Assembly (NCBI GenBank): GCA_947378425.1
Contig: CANCJV010000005.1
Span: 1 to 64,000 of the forward strand
Length of the DNA stretch: 64,000 nt
Reading direction: 5' to 3'
From: Synechococcaceae cyanobacterium
GTDB taxonomy: Bacteria; Cyanobacteriota; Cyanobacteriia; PCC-6307; Cyanobiaceae
In this document: positions 8,140-16,738 of the stretch, piece by piece
How the letters are laid out: each line of letters begins with the position of its first letter
How positions within the stretch are numbered: position 1 is the first letter of the stretch
Position numbers and translations under genes: made by a program
Notes under the pieces: generated by a model
What the model was told of the DNA's origin: nothing
What the model saw: the letters and a program-made list of their open reading frames with translations, nothing else
The model's database searches: none

Positions 8140-9276
8140 TCAGCCTCCGAACGCCATCGGGAAGGCCAGCTTGAGGGCGGCGGTGACGAGCAGGTTGACC
8201 AGGGCGATCGGCAGCAGGAACTTCCAGCCCAGATCGAGCAGCTGGTCGATCCGCACCCTCGGCACGGTCCAGCGCAGCAGGATCGCGAAGAAGACCAGCA
8301 GGTAGGCCTTGAGCACGGTCATGACGATGCCGGTGGTGGCCGTGATCACCTGCACCACCGGGGCATCCACCGACTGACCGAGCCAGCCCGCCAGCCACTC
8401 CACCGGCAGCGGGAAACCCCAGCCGCCCAGGTACAGCACCGACACCAGCAGGGCCGAGAGCACGAGGTTGATGTAGCTGCCCAGGTAGAAGAGGGCGAAC
8501 TTCATGCCCGAATACTCGGTCTGGTAGCCGGCCACCAGCTCCTCCTCGGCCTCGGGAAGGTCAAACGGCAGGCGCTCGCATTCGGCCAGGGCACAGATCC
8601 AGAAGATGACGAAGCCCACCGGCTGGCGCCAGATGTTCCAGCTGAGGATGCCGGCGCCGTTCTGCTGGTTGACGATGTCGACGGTGCTGAGCGAATTGCT
8701 CATCATCACGATCGCCAGCACCGCCAGGGCCAGGGGAATCTCGTAGCTGATCGACTGGGCCGCCGCCCGCAGGCCACCGAGCAGCGAATATTTGTTGTTG
8801 CTGGAATAACCGCTCATCAGCAGGCCGATCGGCTGAATGCTGCTGAGCGAGATCCAGAGGAAAATGCCCACACCGACGTTGCTGATCAGCAGGTTCTGAC
8901 CGAAGGGGACCACCAGCCAGGACAGGATCACCGGCACCAGCACCAGCACCGGCCCGAGCGTGAACAGCAGGCCGTCAGCGCGGGCCGGGATGATGTCTTC
9001 CTTGAAGACGAGCTTGAGGCCGTCGGCCATCGGCTGCAGCACCCCGAGGGGGCCAGCGAATTCCGGGCCGATGCGCTGCTGCACGGCGGCGGAGATCTTG
9101 CGCTCCAGCCAGACGTTCACCAGCACACCGACCACGGCGGCCACCAGCACGGTGACCATCGGCAAAGGCAGCCACAGCAGGCGGGCCGCACCGGGGCTGA
9201 GCCCCAGGCCCTGCAGGGTGTCGACAAAGCTGGCCTGCAGATCGAGACCTGAACTCACGAGGGCGGTCGTCTCCAT
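8140..9276 (-). CDS. ndhA: NAD(P)H-quinone oxidoreductase subunit 1 (NdhA)
   Basis: NuoH homologue of 378 residues with about eight membrane helices; it forms part of the quinone site of NDH-1. Diagnostic segments are [54 protein letters not shown] and [20 protein letters not shown]. The C-terminal [20 protein letters not shown] is also typical. It lies 24 bases downstream of gltA and heads the ndhAIGE order conserved in cyanobacteria and chloroplasts. Confidence 0.95.
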   Translation of the reverse strand: METTALVSSGLDLQASFVDTLQGLGLSPGAARLLWLPLPMVTVLVAAVVGVLVNVWLERKISAAVQQRIGPEFAGPLGVLQPMADGLKLVFKEDIIPARADGLLFTLGPVLVLVPVILSWLVVPFGQNLLISNVGVGIFLWISLSSIQPIGLLMSGYSSNNKYSLLGGLRAAAQSISYEIPLALAVLAIVMMSNSLSTVDIVNQQNGAGILSWNIWRQPVGFVIFWICALAECERLPFDLPEAEEELVAGYQTEYSGMKFALFYLGSYINLVLSALLVSVLYLGGWGFPLPVEWLAGWLGQSVDAPVVQVITATTGIVMTVLKAYLLVFFAILLRWTVPRVRIDQLLDLGWKFLLPIALVNLLVTAALKLAFPMAFGG

Positions 9277-9300
9277 GCGGGCGTAGGGGGTGGGGGGACC

Positions 9301-10614
9301 TTAGGAGGGGGTCGGTCGACCTTCGAGCGGCAGCCAGGGCCTCTCGATGGAACCGGTGTAGATCTGGGTCGGACGATAGATGCGATTGGCTCCCAGCTGT
9401 TCGCGCCAGTGGGCCAGCCAGCCGGCGGTGCGGGCAATGGCGAAGATCGGCGTGAACAGATCCCGCGGGATGCCGAGCTTGCGATAGACGAGGCCGGAAT
9501 AGAAGTCGACGTTGGGGAAGATGCCCTTGGGCCCCAGCCGCTCGGCCGCCACCGCCTCAAGGCGCCGGGCGACGTCGTACATGCCGTCGTGGCCGAACCG
9601 CAGGAACAGGTCCTCGGCCAGGCCCTGCAGGATCACCGCGCGCGGATCCTTGACCCGGTATTCGCGATGGCCGAAGCCCATGATCTTGCGCTTCTCGACG
9701 ATCGCCCGATCGAGCCAGCTCTCGACCCGATCGACCGAGCCGATCTCGTCGAGCATGTCGAGCACGTCCTCATTGGCGCCGCCGTGCAGGGGCCCGGCCA
9801 GGGTGCCCACCGCCGAGGCCACCACGGCGTAGGGATCGGTGAGGGTGCTGGCGGTGACGCGGGCGCTGAAGGTGCTGGCGTTGAGGCTGTGCTCGGCATG
9901 CAGGATCAGGCAGGCATCGAAGATGCGGGCCGCCAGGGGATCGGGCTCCCGCTCGGTGAGCATGTAGAGAAAGTTGGCCGAATAGGCCAGATCGTCGCGG
10001 GGCTGGATCGGATCCTGGCCTTTGCGGATCAACTGGAAGGCCGCCACCATCGTCGGGATCTTGGCGATCAACCGGACCACCGCCTCAGCGATGTACTGGG
10101 GGTCGTAGAGGGCGCGGCGGGAATAGAACAGGCCCAGGGACGCGGCGCTGGCCTGCAGCGCATCCATCGGATGGCCGCTGGCCGGGAAGCACTTCATCAT
10201 GTCGCGGATGCGGAAGCTCACCCGCCGGTGCATCTGCACCTCCTGCTCAAAATCGCGCAGCTGGAAAATGGTGGGCAACTCACCCCAGATCAGCAGATAG
10301 GCCGTCTCCAGGAAGCTGCTGTTGGAGGCGAGCTGGTTGACCGGAAAACCGCGATAGGTGAGCACACCACGGTTGCCGTCGATGTCGCAGATCGCCGACT
10401 GGGTGGCTGGCACCCCCTCCAGGCCGGGGCGAAAGACGGGGGGGCTGGCAGCACTGACCTGCTGCACAGCCGGCTCTGGCCCTCGAGTCAGCGCCGGGCC
10501 CAGGGCCGCCCTCGCATCGGCTGCCCCTGTGGGGTCGGCTGTTTCAGGGGTGATTTTTGCCGCCATCGCGATCGGGTCCGATCTGGCGAACCTAGATGGC
10601 GACGTCAAGCCCAC
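9301..10614 (-). CDS. gltA: Citrate synthase
   Basis: Condenses acetyl-CoA and oxaloacetate to citrate, feeding 2-oxoglutarate for nitrogen assimilation in a cyanobacterium. Motifs are DIDGNRGVLTYRGFPVNQLA, catalytic His regions AEHSLNASTF and GPLHGGANEDVLDML, and MGFGHREYRVKDPRA. The protein is 437 residues, longer than the roughly 380 usual for the short bacterial form, owing to an Ala/Pro-rich N-terminus. Met17 at 10566 (MAAKITPET) is an equally likely start. Only 24 bases separate its stop from ndhA, so read-through into the ndh genes is likely. Confidence 0.93.
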   Translation of the reverse strand: MGLTSPSRFARSDPIAMAAKITPETADPTGAADARAALGPALTRGPEPAVQQVSAASPPVFRPGLEGVPATQSAICDIDGNRGVLTYRGFPVNQLASNSSFLETAYLLIWGELPTIFQLRDFEQEVQMHRRVSFRIRDMMKCFPASGHPMDALQASAASLGLFYSRRALYDPQYIAEAVVRLIAKIPTMVAAFQLIRKGQDPIQPRDDLAYSANFLYMLTEREPDPLAARIFDACLILHAEHSLNASTFSARVTASTLTDPYAVVASAVGTLAGPLHGGANEDVLDMLDEIGSVDRVESWLDRAIVEKRKIMGFGHREYRVKDPRAVILQGLAEDLFLRFGHDGMYDVARRLEAVAAERLGPKGIFPNVDFYSGLVYRKLGIPRDLFTPIFAIARTAGWLAHWREQLGANRIYRPTQIYTGSIERPWLPLEGRPTPS

Positions 10615-10644
10615 GCCGTAGCGCTGGCTGCCGCCTGAGCGATC

Positions 10645-11202
10645 TCAGCCGAGCAGGCTGCGGGGGCTGAGCAGCAGCCTCAGCCTGGCGCTGCCGGGCG
10701 TGGGGCCAGCGGGCAGGGACAGCAGGGCCAATCCCGCCTTGCGCAGCTCGATCGCCCCCGGAGTGGCGCCGAGCAGGCGGGCAGCCAGCAGCCCCAGGTC
10801 GGGCTCATGCGCCACCAGCAGCAGCCGGCGCCGCTGGGGCGACAGCTCAGCGCCGCCGGAGCGGGCCGGGGCCATAGCGGCCAGGGCCGTGACCAGCAGC
10901 GGCAGGGGATCGTGACCGGGCTCCAGGGCCTCGCTCAGTTCCAGGCTTGGCGCCAGGCCCACGGATCTGGCGATCTCCGCCGTCTGGCGGGCCCGGGTGA
11001 GGGGACTCGAGAGCATCTGATCGGCCACCAGGCCCAAGGCCAGGGCCCTCTCCAGCACCGCCCTGGTGCGCTGGCGCCCCCTGTCAGTCAGCGCCCGGGT
11101 GCGATCCGGAAGCTCCGGGCTGCGCTCCTCGGCGATGCCATGGCGCAGCAACAGCAGTTCGATCGGTGCCATCGCGGTGAAGGCCATCACGGTGGGTGCC
11201 AT
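10645..11202 (-). CDS. sixA: Phosphohistidine phosphatase SixA-type
   Basis: Histidine-phosphatase-superfamily protein. The catalytic RHG motif sits in IELLLLRHGIAEE, followed by SSPLTRARQTAEI and the second His in LLVAHEPDLGLLAARLLG, which is the SixA arrangement. SixA removes phosphate from phosphohistidine. The first ATG (11202) overlaps the upstream stop by one base. Met11 (11172, MAPIELLLLRHG) gives the compact family length and may be the true start. It lies about 30 bases upstream of gltA. Confidence 0.88.
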   Translation of the reverse strand: MAPTVMAFTAMAPIELLLLRHGIAEERSPELPDRTRALTDRGRQRTRAVLERALALGLVADQMLSSPLTRARQTAEIARSVGLAPSLELSEALEPGHDPLPLLVTALAAMAPARSGGAELSPQRRRLLLVAHEPDLGLLAARLLGATPGAIELRKAGLALLSLPAGPTPGSARLRLLLSPRSLLG

Positions 11203-13412
11203 CAGGGATCAAAGCTGAGACGGGCCTGGAGGTGCACGGTGCGGCCCTCCGGCTCGAGCGCCAGGGCCAGCCCCCGCACCGCGCCATCGAGCCCGCCACC
11301 AGCCAGGGCCGAGAGCAGCTGCCAGGGCTGCCAGGACCTCAGCAACTCCCGGGTGGGCTCCTCGATCAACGCCCACTGCAGCGGTGCCTCGGCATGGTCG
11401 AGGGCCCGCAGCGCGTCCTGCAGCTGCTGACTGCCGCGGCCACCGGCGGGCTCATCGAGCACGGCCAGGTTGCGGCCCCACCAGGCCAGGGGGCCGCTGG
11501 CCAGACGCCAGGCCGCCAGCGGCGCCTGCAGGATTTCTCCGGCGCTGCCGGCCGGGGCGCTGCGCCCCGCAGTGCGCGGGCTGCGGGCCTCCAGCCTGGT
11601 CCAGACCTGAAGGGAGCGATCCCCCAGCTCCAGGGGTGCCTGGATCAGTCCCGCCGCCGCCAGGGCGGGCTCGAGCCGCTCCGGCGGCGGCTGGTCGCTG
11701 GCGGTGCCCATCTGCCAGCCGTTGGGGCCGGAGGCGAGCAGCAGCGGCCCCTCAGACCCCCGGGCCACCAGGAGGGGGAGGGGACCGGCCGCTGCTCCCC
11801 TGGCTGAACCAGGCCGCAGATCACCGGGCGCAGGGCGCTTGCCGCCAGGGGTCGGGCGCTGGCGGCCCGACCCCTGGCGTTGGTTGTCCGATGCCTGGTG
11901 TGTCCTGCCTTTGGCCGGGGCTGTCCCGTCGTTGGCCGTGCCTGCCTCGCCGCCCGCCGGCATTTCCTCAGCGCCAGCAGCGAAGTCAGCCGCGTCGGGA
12001 AAGCTGCCGCCGGCGATGGCGCTGGCCAGGGCCGGCGGCAGCAGGGGTTGCAACAGCGGGAGCTGCAACTGGGCGGCGGGATTCTGCAGCAACAGCAGGC
12101 TGGTGAGCTGGCCCCTGAGGCCACCCAGTAACTGCTGCTGCTGGGCAGGATCGGCCGGCTGCAGAGGGACTGGGGCCGCCGCCGCGGCGGCGGGCGGCTG
12201 ATGGGCGGCTGGCCTGGAGGCAGCGGGTGTTGGCTCTGTCGACGTCGGCTCTGCAGACTTTGCATCTGCAGACGTTGGGGAGCCAGGCTTGGGATCCACC
12301 AGTGTCGGATCGGCCGACATTGGATCTGCAGGCGTTGAAGCCGGGACGGCTGGGGCCGTCAGCGGAGCGGCCACCGGGGTGGTCAGCGCTGGATCGATCG
12401 GGGCGGAGCCAACAGTGATGGGGGGAACGGCGACCGTTGCTGCTTCGGTCTGGGCGGCCCCAGGGGCCATGGCGATGCCCGACGAGGCTGGGGGTGTGTT
12501 GCCGGGCACCGCAGGGAGCACGGCAGGCGGGGCCGGCAGCTGCAGATGGCCATGGAGCACCAGCGTCCGCCCCTCGGGCCGCAGCGAGGCCAGCAACTGG
12601 GTCGGCCGCTGCCCGGTTGCCGCCGGCAGGGGCCAGCCCAGCCACTGCTCCAGGGCCTGGGGCCTGGCCAGCAACAGGGCCGCTCCCTCGCCGAGGTGGT
12701 CCAGTTCGCGCTGCAGCCCCGGCTGGGAGGCCTGGTTGAGTTCCGGGATCTGGGAGACGTCGAGGGCGCGCTCCAGCAGGCCGCGCCCCGAAGCGATCAG
12801 CACCAGATCGTCATCCACGAGGGCGGTGGCCAGGGGCACGGTCCGGCTGCCCACCAGGGCGCCGCGGCCGCTGATCAACCCCATGCCGCGATAGCTGCTC
12901 ACCTGCAGATCGGTGCCCGCCAGGCTGCGGGTCTGCCAGAAGCGCTGCAAGAAATGGCGGGCGCCCTCGTCATCGCGGCTGGACAGGGCCAGCAGCCAGC
13001 CCCCGGAGGCCAGACCGCCGGTGGTGCTGCTGGCCGACTCGCTCGCCGGAGCGTCGAACAGCACCAGGGCGATCCCCGGGGCCAGCCACTGGGCCAGCTC
13101 ATCGTGGTAATCGAGGCCGGCGGCGGCGAAGGCGCCATCGCGCAGGCGGGCGATCGCCTCGCCGGCGGGCCGGCGCTGGCGGGCCGGCGCCACGGCCCGG
13201 GCATAGGCCACGGGCTGCTCGCCGTCACTGAACCAGTAGAGGCTCAGGGGAGCCTGGGCCGGCACGAAACGGGCCGCCCGGGGGATGGAGAGGGCGTGAT
13301 GGGCGAGCTGCAGCGGCCCCCGCTGCCCGATCAGCCACCAGCCCCCCAGGCCGAGGCTGAAGGTCAGCAGCACCACGGCCAGCACCACCGCCAGAAAGGG
13401 GCGGCCCTTCAT
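11202..13412 (-). CDS. DUF3352 family protein, membrane anchored
   Basis: Cyanobacterial DUF3352 protein of about 736 residues; function unknown. The start at 13412 (MKGRPFLAVVLAVVLLTFSL) gives an N-terminal signal anchor; an in-frame Met 8 codons upstream adds only Cys-rich residues. The first domain (IPRAARFVPAQAPLSLYWFS, ALVLFDAPASES, LLALSSRDDEGARHFLQRFW) is interrupted at about residues 300-460 by a Pro/Ala/Thr-rich linker with short repeats (DPMSADPTLVDPKPGSP). Related C-terminal modules follow. The linker is the least constrained part. It overlaps sixA by one base, so it probably leads the sixA-gltA-ndh series. Confidence 0.8.
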   Translation of the reverse strand: MKGRPFLAVVLAVVLLTFSLGLGGWWLIGQRGPLQLAHHALSIPRAARFVPAQAPLSLYWFSDGEQPVAYARAVAPARQRRPAGEAIARLRDGAFAAAGLDYHDELAQWLAPGIALVLFDAPASESASSTTGGLASGGWLLALSSRDDEGARHFLQRFWQTRSLAGTDLQVSSYRGMGLISGRGALVGSRTVPLATALVDDDLVLIASGRGLLERALDVSQIPELNQASQPGLQRELDHLGEGAALLLARPQALEQWLGWPLPAATGQRPTQLLASLRPEGRTLVLHGHLQLPAPPAVLPAVPGNTPPASSGIAMAPGAAQTEAATVAVPPITVGSAPIDPALTTPVAAPLTAPAVPASTPADPMSADPTLVDPKPGSPTSADAKSAEPTSTEPTPAASRPAAHQPPAAAAAAPVPLQPADPAQQQQLLGGLRGQLTSLLLLQNPAAQLQLPLLQPLLPPALASAIAGGSFPDAADFAAGAEEMPAGGEAGTANDGTAPAKGRTHQASDNQRQGSGRQRPTPGGKRPAPGDLRPGSARGAAAGPLPLLVARGSEGPLLLASGPNGWQMGTASDQPPPERLEPALAAAGLIQAPLELGDRSLQVWTRLEARSPRTAGRSAPAGSAGEILQAPLAAWRLASGPLAWWGRNLAVLDEPAGGRGSQQLQDALRALDHAEAPLQWALIEEPTRELLRSWQPWQLLSALAGGGLDGAVRGLALALEPEGRTVHLQARLSFDP

Positions 13413-13457
13413 GCACGCACAGCAGGATGGAGCCATCCTGCCGTCCTCCCGGTTCCC

Positions 13458-13832
13458 ATGCCCGACACCAGCCCAGCCGGGGAGGGTTCAGCCACGCCCC
13501 TCTCGATCAGCGCCAGCGACCTGCAGGCCCGGCTGCTGGCCGGGGAGGCCATCCAGCTGGTGGATGTGCGCGAGGACCAGGAGCTGGAGCTGGCCCGGCT
13601 GAGCCATCCGGTGCTGCATCTGCCCCTGAGCCGCTCCCAGGAGTGGTTGGGTCAGCTCGAGACCCTGATCGAGCGCCAGCGGCCGGTGGCCGTGCTCTGC
13701 CACGCCGGGGTGCGCAGCTGGCATTTCGGCTGCTGGCTGATGCAGGAACACGGCCATCGGCAGGTGTGGAATCTGCAGGGGGGCATCGATGCCTGGAGCG
13801 TGGCCGTGGACAGCTCGGTGCCCCGCTACTGA
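13458..13832 (+). CDS. Rhodanese-like domain protein
   Basis: Single rhodanese domain of 124 residues starting at MPDTSPAGEG. The domain runs from SISASDLQARLLAGEAIQLV through DVREDQELELARLSH to the active-site loop VAVLCHAGVRSWHFG, where the Cys is the sulfur or phosphate carrier and the loop is followed by GGIDAWS. Rhodanese domains of this kind transfer sulfane sulfur or act in regulation; substrate is unknown. The longer open frame upstream is antisense to the DUF3352 gene and is not coding. The gene is divergent from DUF3352, with 45 bases between the starts. Confidence 0.85.
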   Translation: MPDTSPAGEGSATPLSISASDLQARLLAGEAIQLVDVREDQELELARLSHPVLHLPLSRSQEWLGQLETLIERQRPVAVLCHAGVRSWHFGCWLMQEHGHRQVWNLQGGIDAWSVAVDSSVPRY

Positions 13833-14125
13833 GCCCCGGGCCCGCCCACGCTCACCGAGCTGACCCCCGAAGCCGGCCGAGCCCGACAGCTGGTCGACCC
13901 AGGGCAGCGGGTGCCCGCAACAGCCCGCAAACCGCTCACGGCAGCCCCTGAAAACAGCGTCGCAACATGGCCTCGGACGGCAGCCCCAGAACCGGCCAGC
14001 GCCCCCGGTGATCGCGACCACACCCCCTCGCCCCTGGTGCCTTTTGGCAACGAAAGAGTGCTGTGGCTGACGCCTTGCCGCCCGGCTGATCTCTACGATC
14101 CACTAATCACGTTGGTTCAATCGGG

Positions 14126-15130
14126 TTGGAAACCCTGCCGCGCCGGCAACAGGACGTCCTCAGGGCCACGGTCAGGCACTACGTCGACACGGTGGAGCCG
14201 GTGGGGAGCCATACCCTGGTGCGGCGTTTCGGCCTGCCGGCCAGCCCCGCCACGGTGCGCTCGGCCATGGGAGCCCTGGAACTGCGGGGCCTGCTCACCC
14301 AGCCCCACACCTCCGCTGGTCGCATCCCCAGCCAGCAGGGCTATCGGATCTACGTCGATCAGCTGCTGCCCGAACCCGGCTCGGCCGCCCGCCAGCTGGA
14401 GCGGGAGCTGGCGGGGGTGAGTCTGCAGTGGGCTGCCCTGGACGATCTGCTGCAGCATCTGGCCCGCCGCCTCGCCGATCTGACCGGTCTGCTCAGCCTG
14501 ATCACCCGCCCCCAGCGCCGCAAACCCCAACTGCAGGCGATCCGGCTGGTGGCCAGCAGTGACCGGCTGCTGGTGTTCCTGGTCCAGGGCTCGGCGCTCA
14601 CCACCAGCCTCAATCTGCGGCTGCCCAGCGGCGCCGAGCGGGAGCTGCCGATCCTGGAGCGCTGGACCAACGATCGCCTGCGTCAACAGAACGGCGAGAT
14701 CCCCTGGGAGCGGCTGCCGGAGGAGCTGCGCCGCAGCGGCGACGTGCTGCGCCAGGCCCTGGACCATCACGAACGGCTGCGCTCCGCCGAGCTGGACGGG
14801 GTGGTGGCGGCGGGGCTGGGCGGGCTGCTGGGCCAGCCGGAGTTCAGCCGCACCTCCAGCCTGCTGCCGCTGGTGCAACTGGTGGAACATCATCCCGACC
14901 AGGTGCTCGGCCCCTCGCTGGACCCGACGGCCCCCGCCGATGCCATCTGGATCGGCCGCGAGCACCCGCACCAGGCCCTGGAGGCCTGTTCGGTGGTGCA
15001 GGCTGCCTATGCCACCGCCGATGGATCCTGCGGCCATGTGGCGCTGGTGGGACCGATGCGGATGGCCTATGCCACGGCCCGCTCCGCCGTGCGCTCCGTG
15101 GCGACGATCCTGCAGCAACTCCTGAACTGA
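14126..15130 (+). CDS. hrcA: Heat-inducible transcription repressor HrcA
   Basis: HrcA binds CIRCE operators (groE/dnaK) and loses activity on heat shock. The N-terminal winged helix reads LPRRQQDVLRATVRHYVDTV, with GSHTLVRRFGLPASPATVRS and GLLTQPHTSAGRIPSQQGYR, and is followed by a GAF-like middle domain. The C-terminal part (LVGPMRMAYATARSAVRSVA) has the family's ending. The start is a TTG at 14126 because no ATG or GTG in frame fits. A full CIRCE palindrome was not found upstream. At 334 residues the length is normal. Confidence 0.92.
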   Translation: METLPRRQQDVLRATVRHYVDTVEPVGSHTLVRRFGLPASPATVRSAMGALELRGLLTQPHTSAGRIPSQQGYRIYVDQLLPEPGSAARQLERELAGVSLQWAALDDLLQHLARRLADLTGLLSLITRPQRRKPQLQAIRLVASSDRLLVFLVQGSALTTSLNLRLPSGAERELPILERWTNDRLRQQNGEIPWERLPEELRRSGDVLRQALDHHERLRSAELDGVVAAGLGGLLGQPEFSRTSSLLPLVQLVEHHPDQVLGPSLDPTAPADAIWIGREHPHQALEACSVVQAAYATADGSCGHVALVGPMRMAYATARSAVRSVATILQQLLN

Positions 15131-15151
15131 ACAAGGCGCCAGACTTCACCC

Positions 15152-15994
15152 ATGACTTATTGCGTCGCCTTCCTGCTGGAAAAGGGCCTCGTCTTCGCCT
15201 CCGACTCGCGCACCAATGCCGGCGTGGACTACATCTCCAGCTACAGCAAGCTGCACGTGTTCCAGCCGGCGGAGGATCGGCTGTTCGTGATCATGGCGGC
15301 CGGCAATCTCGGCACCACCCAGGCGGTGCTCAACCGCATCCGTCGCGACATCGACCGGCACCACGAAGCGGCGACGGACCGGGCGGATCGCAAACCGGCG
15401 GATGCCGCCCCAGCCCCCTCCTCAGCCGGCGCCCCTGGGCGCACCGCCCCGGGTGCAACGGGCGCGGCGCCGACCCTGCTGACCGCCCGCTATCTGTTCG
15501 AGGCCGCCGACTACATCGGCAAGCTGAGCGTGGAGGTGCAACGGCAGTTCAGCACCTCCCTGCGGGAGGCGGGGGCCACCGGCGAGGCCAGCTTCATCCT
15601 CGGCGGCCAGATCGCCGGCGAGAAGCATGGCCTCTATCTGATCTATCCCCAGGGCAATGCGGTGATGGCCACCACCGAAACCCCCTTTCTGCAGATCGGC
15701 GAGAGCAAATACGGCAAGCCGCCCCTCGATTACATCGGCCACAGCCGCCTCTCCCTCGAGGACGCCGCCCGCCTCTGCCTGGTGTCGCAGATCATCACCC
15801 GCCGCTCCAATCTCACCGTGGGGCCGCCCTTTGAAATCGCCCTGGTGCCGGCCAATGAGCTGCGGGTGTCACGCCGGGTGAAGCTGGAGAAAGAGTGCGA
15901 CGAAGTCAATCGCTCCATGGAGGTGTGGACCCGCACGATGCAGGAAGGCCTGCAGCGGCTGCCGCGCTTCGCCTGGGAGCAGGATCCCCTGTAA
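15152..15994 (+). CDS. Anbu-type proteasome-like protease
   Basis: Proteasome-fold peptidase of the Anbu (ancestral beta-subunit) group: MTYCVAFLLEKGLVFASDSR places the presumed N-terminal nucleophile Thr at residue 2, followed by TNAGVDYISSYSKLHVFQ and FVIMAAGNLGTTQAVL. A low-complexity insertion of about 35 residues (about 75-110, rich in Ala, Pro and Gly) interrupts the fold, then EASFILGGQIAGEKHGLYLI and later conserved strands follow. Anbu genes often sit with a transglutaminase and an ATP-grasp/alpha-E pair; none is here. It is 21 bases downstream of hrcA. Substrates are unknown. Confidence 0.85.
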   Translation: MTYCVAFLLEKGLVFASDSRTNAGVDYISSYSKLHVFQPAEDRLFVIMAAGNLGTTQAVLNRIRRDIDRHHEAATDRADRKPADAAPAPSSAGAPGRTAPGATGAAPTLLTARYLFEAADYIGKLSVEVQRQFSTSLREAGATGEASFILGGQIAGEKHGLYLIYPQGNAVMATTETPFLQIGESKYGKPPLDYIGHSRLSLEDAARLCLVSQIITRRSNLTVGPPFEIALVPANELRVSRRVKLEKECDEVNRSMEVWTRTMQEGLQRLPRFAWEQDPL

Positions 15995-16042
15995 GGAGAG
16001 GGATACTGGAGCAAGCGATCCTGATCCCATCCGCCCGGGCCC

Positions 16043-16360
16043 ATGCCCCTCGCCCTGAGCCAGACCCAGCTGGAGGCCATCAGCGCTGCCTGTCGCCGCC
16101 ACCATGTGACGCGTCTGCATGCGTTCGGCTCGGTGCTGCGGCCCGACTTCCGACCCGGCGAGAGTGACATTGATCTGCTGGTGGAGTTTGAGTCCATCAA
16201 GCCGACCGAACTGGTGGAGGCCTATTTCGGCCTTGAGCATCAACTGATGCAGATCATCGGCCCCCGCCTGGATCTTGTGATGGCCACAGCCGTTCGCAAT
16301 CGCATTGTCCAGGCGGCTATCAATGCCTCCAAGCAACTGATCTATGGAACGCGACCCTGA
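16043..16360 (+). CDS. mntA: MntA-like nucleotidyltransferase antitoxin
   Basis: Minimal nucleotidyltransferase of 105 residues. The GSx10DxD motif appears as LHAFGSVLRPDFRPGESDID, followed by the third acidic position near RLDLVMA. In the MntA/HepT type of toxin-antitoxin pair, the nucleotidyltransferase adds AMP to the HEPN RNase and silences it. It overlaps the following HEPN gene by 17 bases, the expected arrangement. It is located between the Anbu gene and trpB, outside the main defence island. Confidence 0.85.
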   Translation: MPLALSQTQLEAISAACRRHHVTRLHAFGSVLRPDFRPGESDIDLLVEFESIKPTELVEAYFGLEHQLMQIIGPRLDLVMATAVRNRIVQAAINASKQLIYGTRP

Positions 16361-16700
16361 AGCCTTTCTGAGGGACGTGGTGGAAGCGGCGGATGCCATC
16401 ACCAAAGCGACAGGAGAAATCGGGCTCGACGACTACCGCGAAAATCGACTGATCCGATCCTCTGTTGAACGCGAATTCATCATCATCGGCGAGGCACTCA
16501 CCTATCTCTCCAGGCTCGATGGCGGCATCTTCGCTCGCATCCCAGATGCGCCCAGGGTTATCAGTTTCCGCAACAAGCTCAGCCACGAATACACCAAGGT
16601 GAACGACGACCTTGTCTGGGGCTTCATCGAGACTTACCTGAAACAGCTCCGCGACCTCTGCCTCAGCCTGGCTGAGGAGCGGGCGTTGGATCGCCCCTGA
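16344..16700 (+). CDS. hepT: HepT-like HEPN RNase toxin
   Basis: HEPN (DUF86) protein of 118 residues, the toxin partner of the overlapping nucleotidyltransferase. The catalytic RX4-6H motif is present in ISFRNKLSHEYTKV (Arg, four residues, His), followed by the Tyr that is AMPylated in characterised HepT proteins. The N-terminal helix carries EAADAITKATGEI and SSVEREFIIIGEAL. Predicted to form a dimer that cleaves RNA when unmodified. Both motif residues are intact, so the pair looks functional. Confidence 0.85.
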   Translation: MERDPEAFLRDVVEAADAITKATGEIGLDDYRENRLIRSSVEREFIIIGEALTYLSRLDGGIFARIPDAPRVISFRNKLSHEYTKVNDDLVWGFIETYLKQLRDLCLSLAEERALDRP

Positions 16701-16718
16701 ACACTGGCGGCATCTGCA

Positions 16719-16738
16719 GAGGCAGTGGCACCTGCCTC
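16719..16738. terminator. Weak bidirectional hairpin between hepT and trpB
   Basis: Stem GAGGCAG pairs with CTGCCTC around the loop TGGCAC. It lies between the convergent ends of hepT (+) and trpB (-), touching the trpB stop codon. There is no clear T run on either side, so it may be only a weak or incidental terminator. Confidence 0.35.

Noticed and set aside
9409-10638. Long plus-strand open frame opposite gltA
   Set aside because: Citrate synthase motifs on the minus strand are decisive; the opposite frame is a by-product of GC-rich codon bias.
14040-14070. Possible CIRCE element before hrcA
   Set aside because: Only one half-like segment (GAGTGCT) is seen; the matching inverted half at the 9-base spacing is missing.
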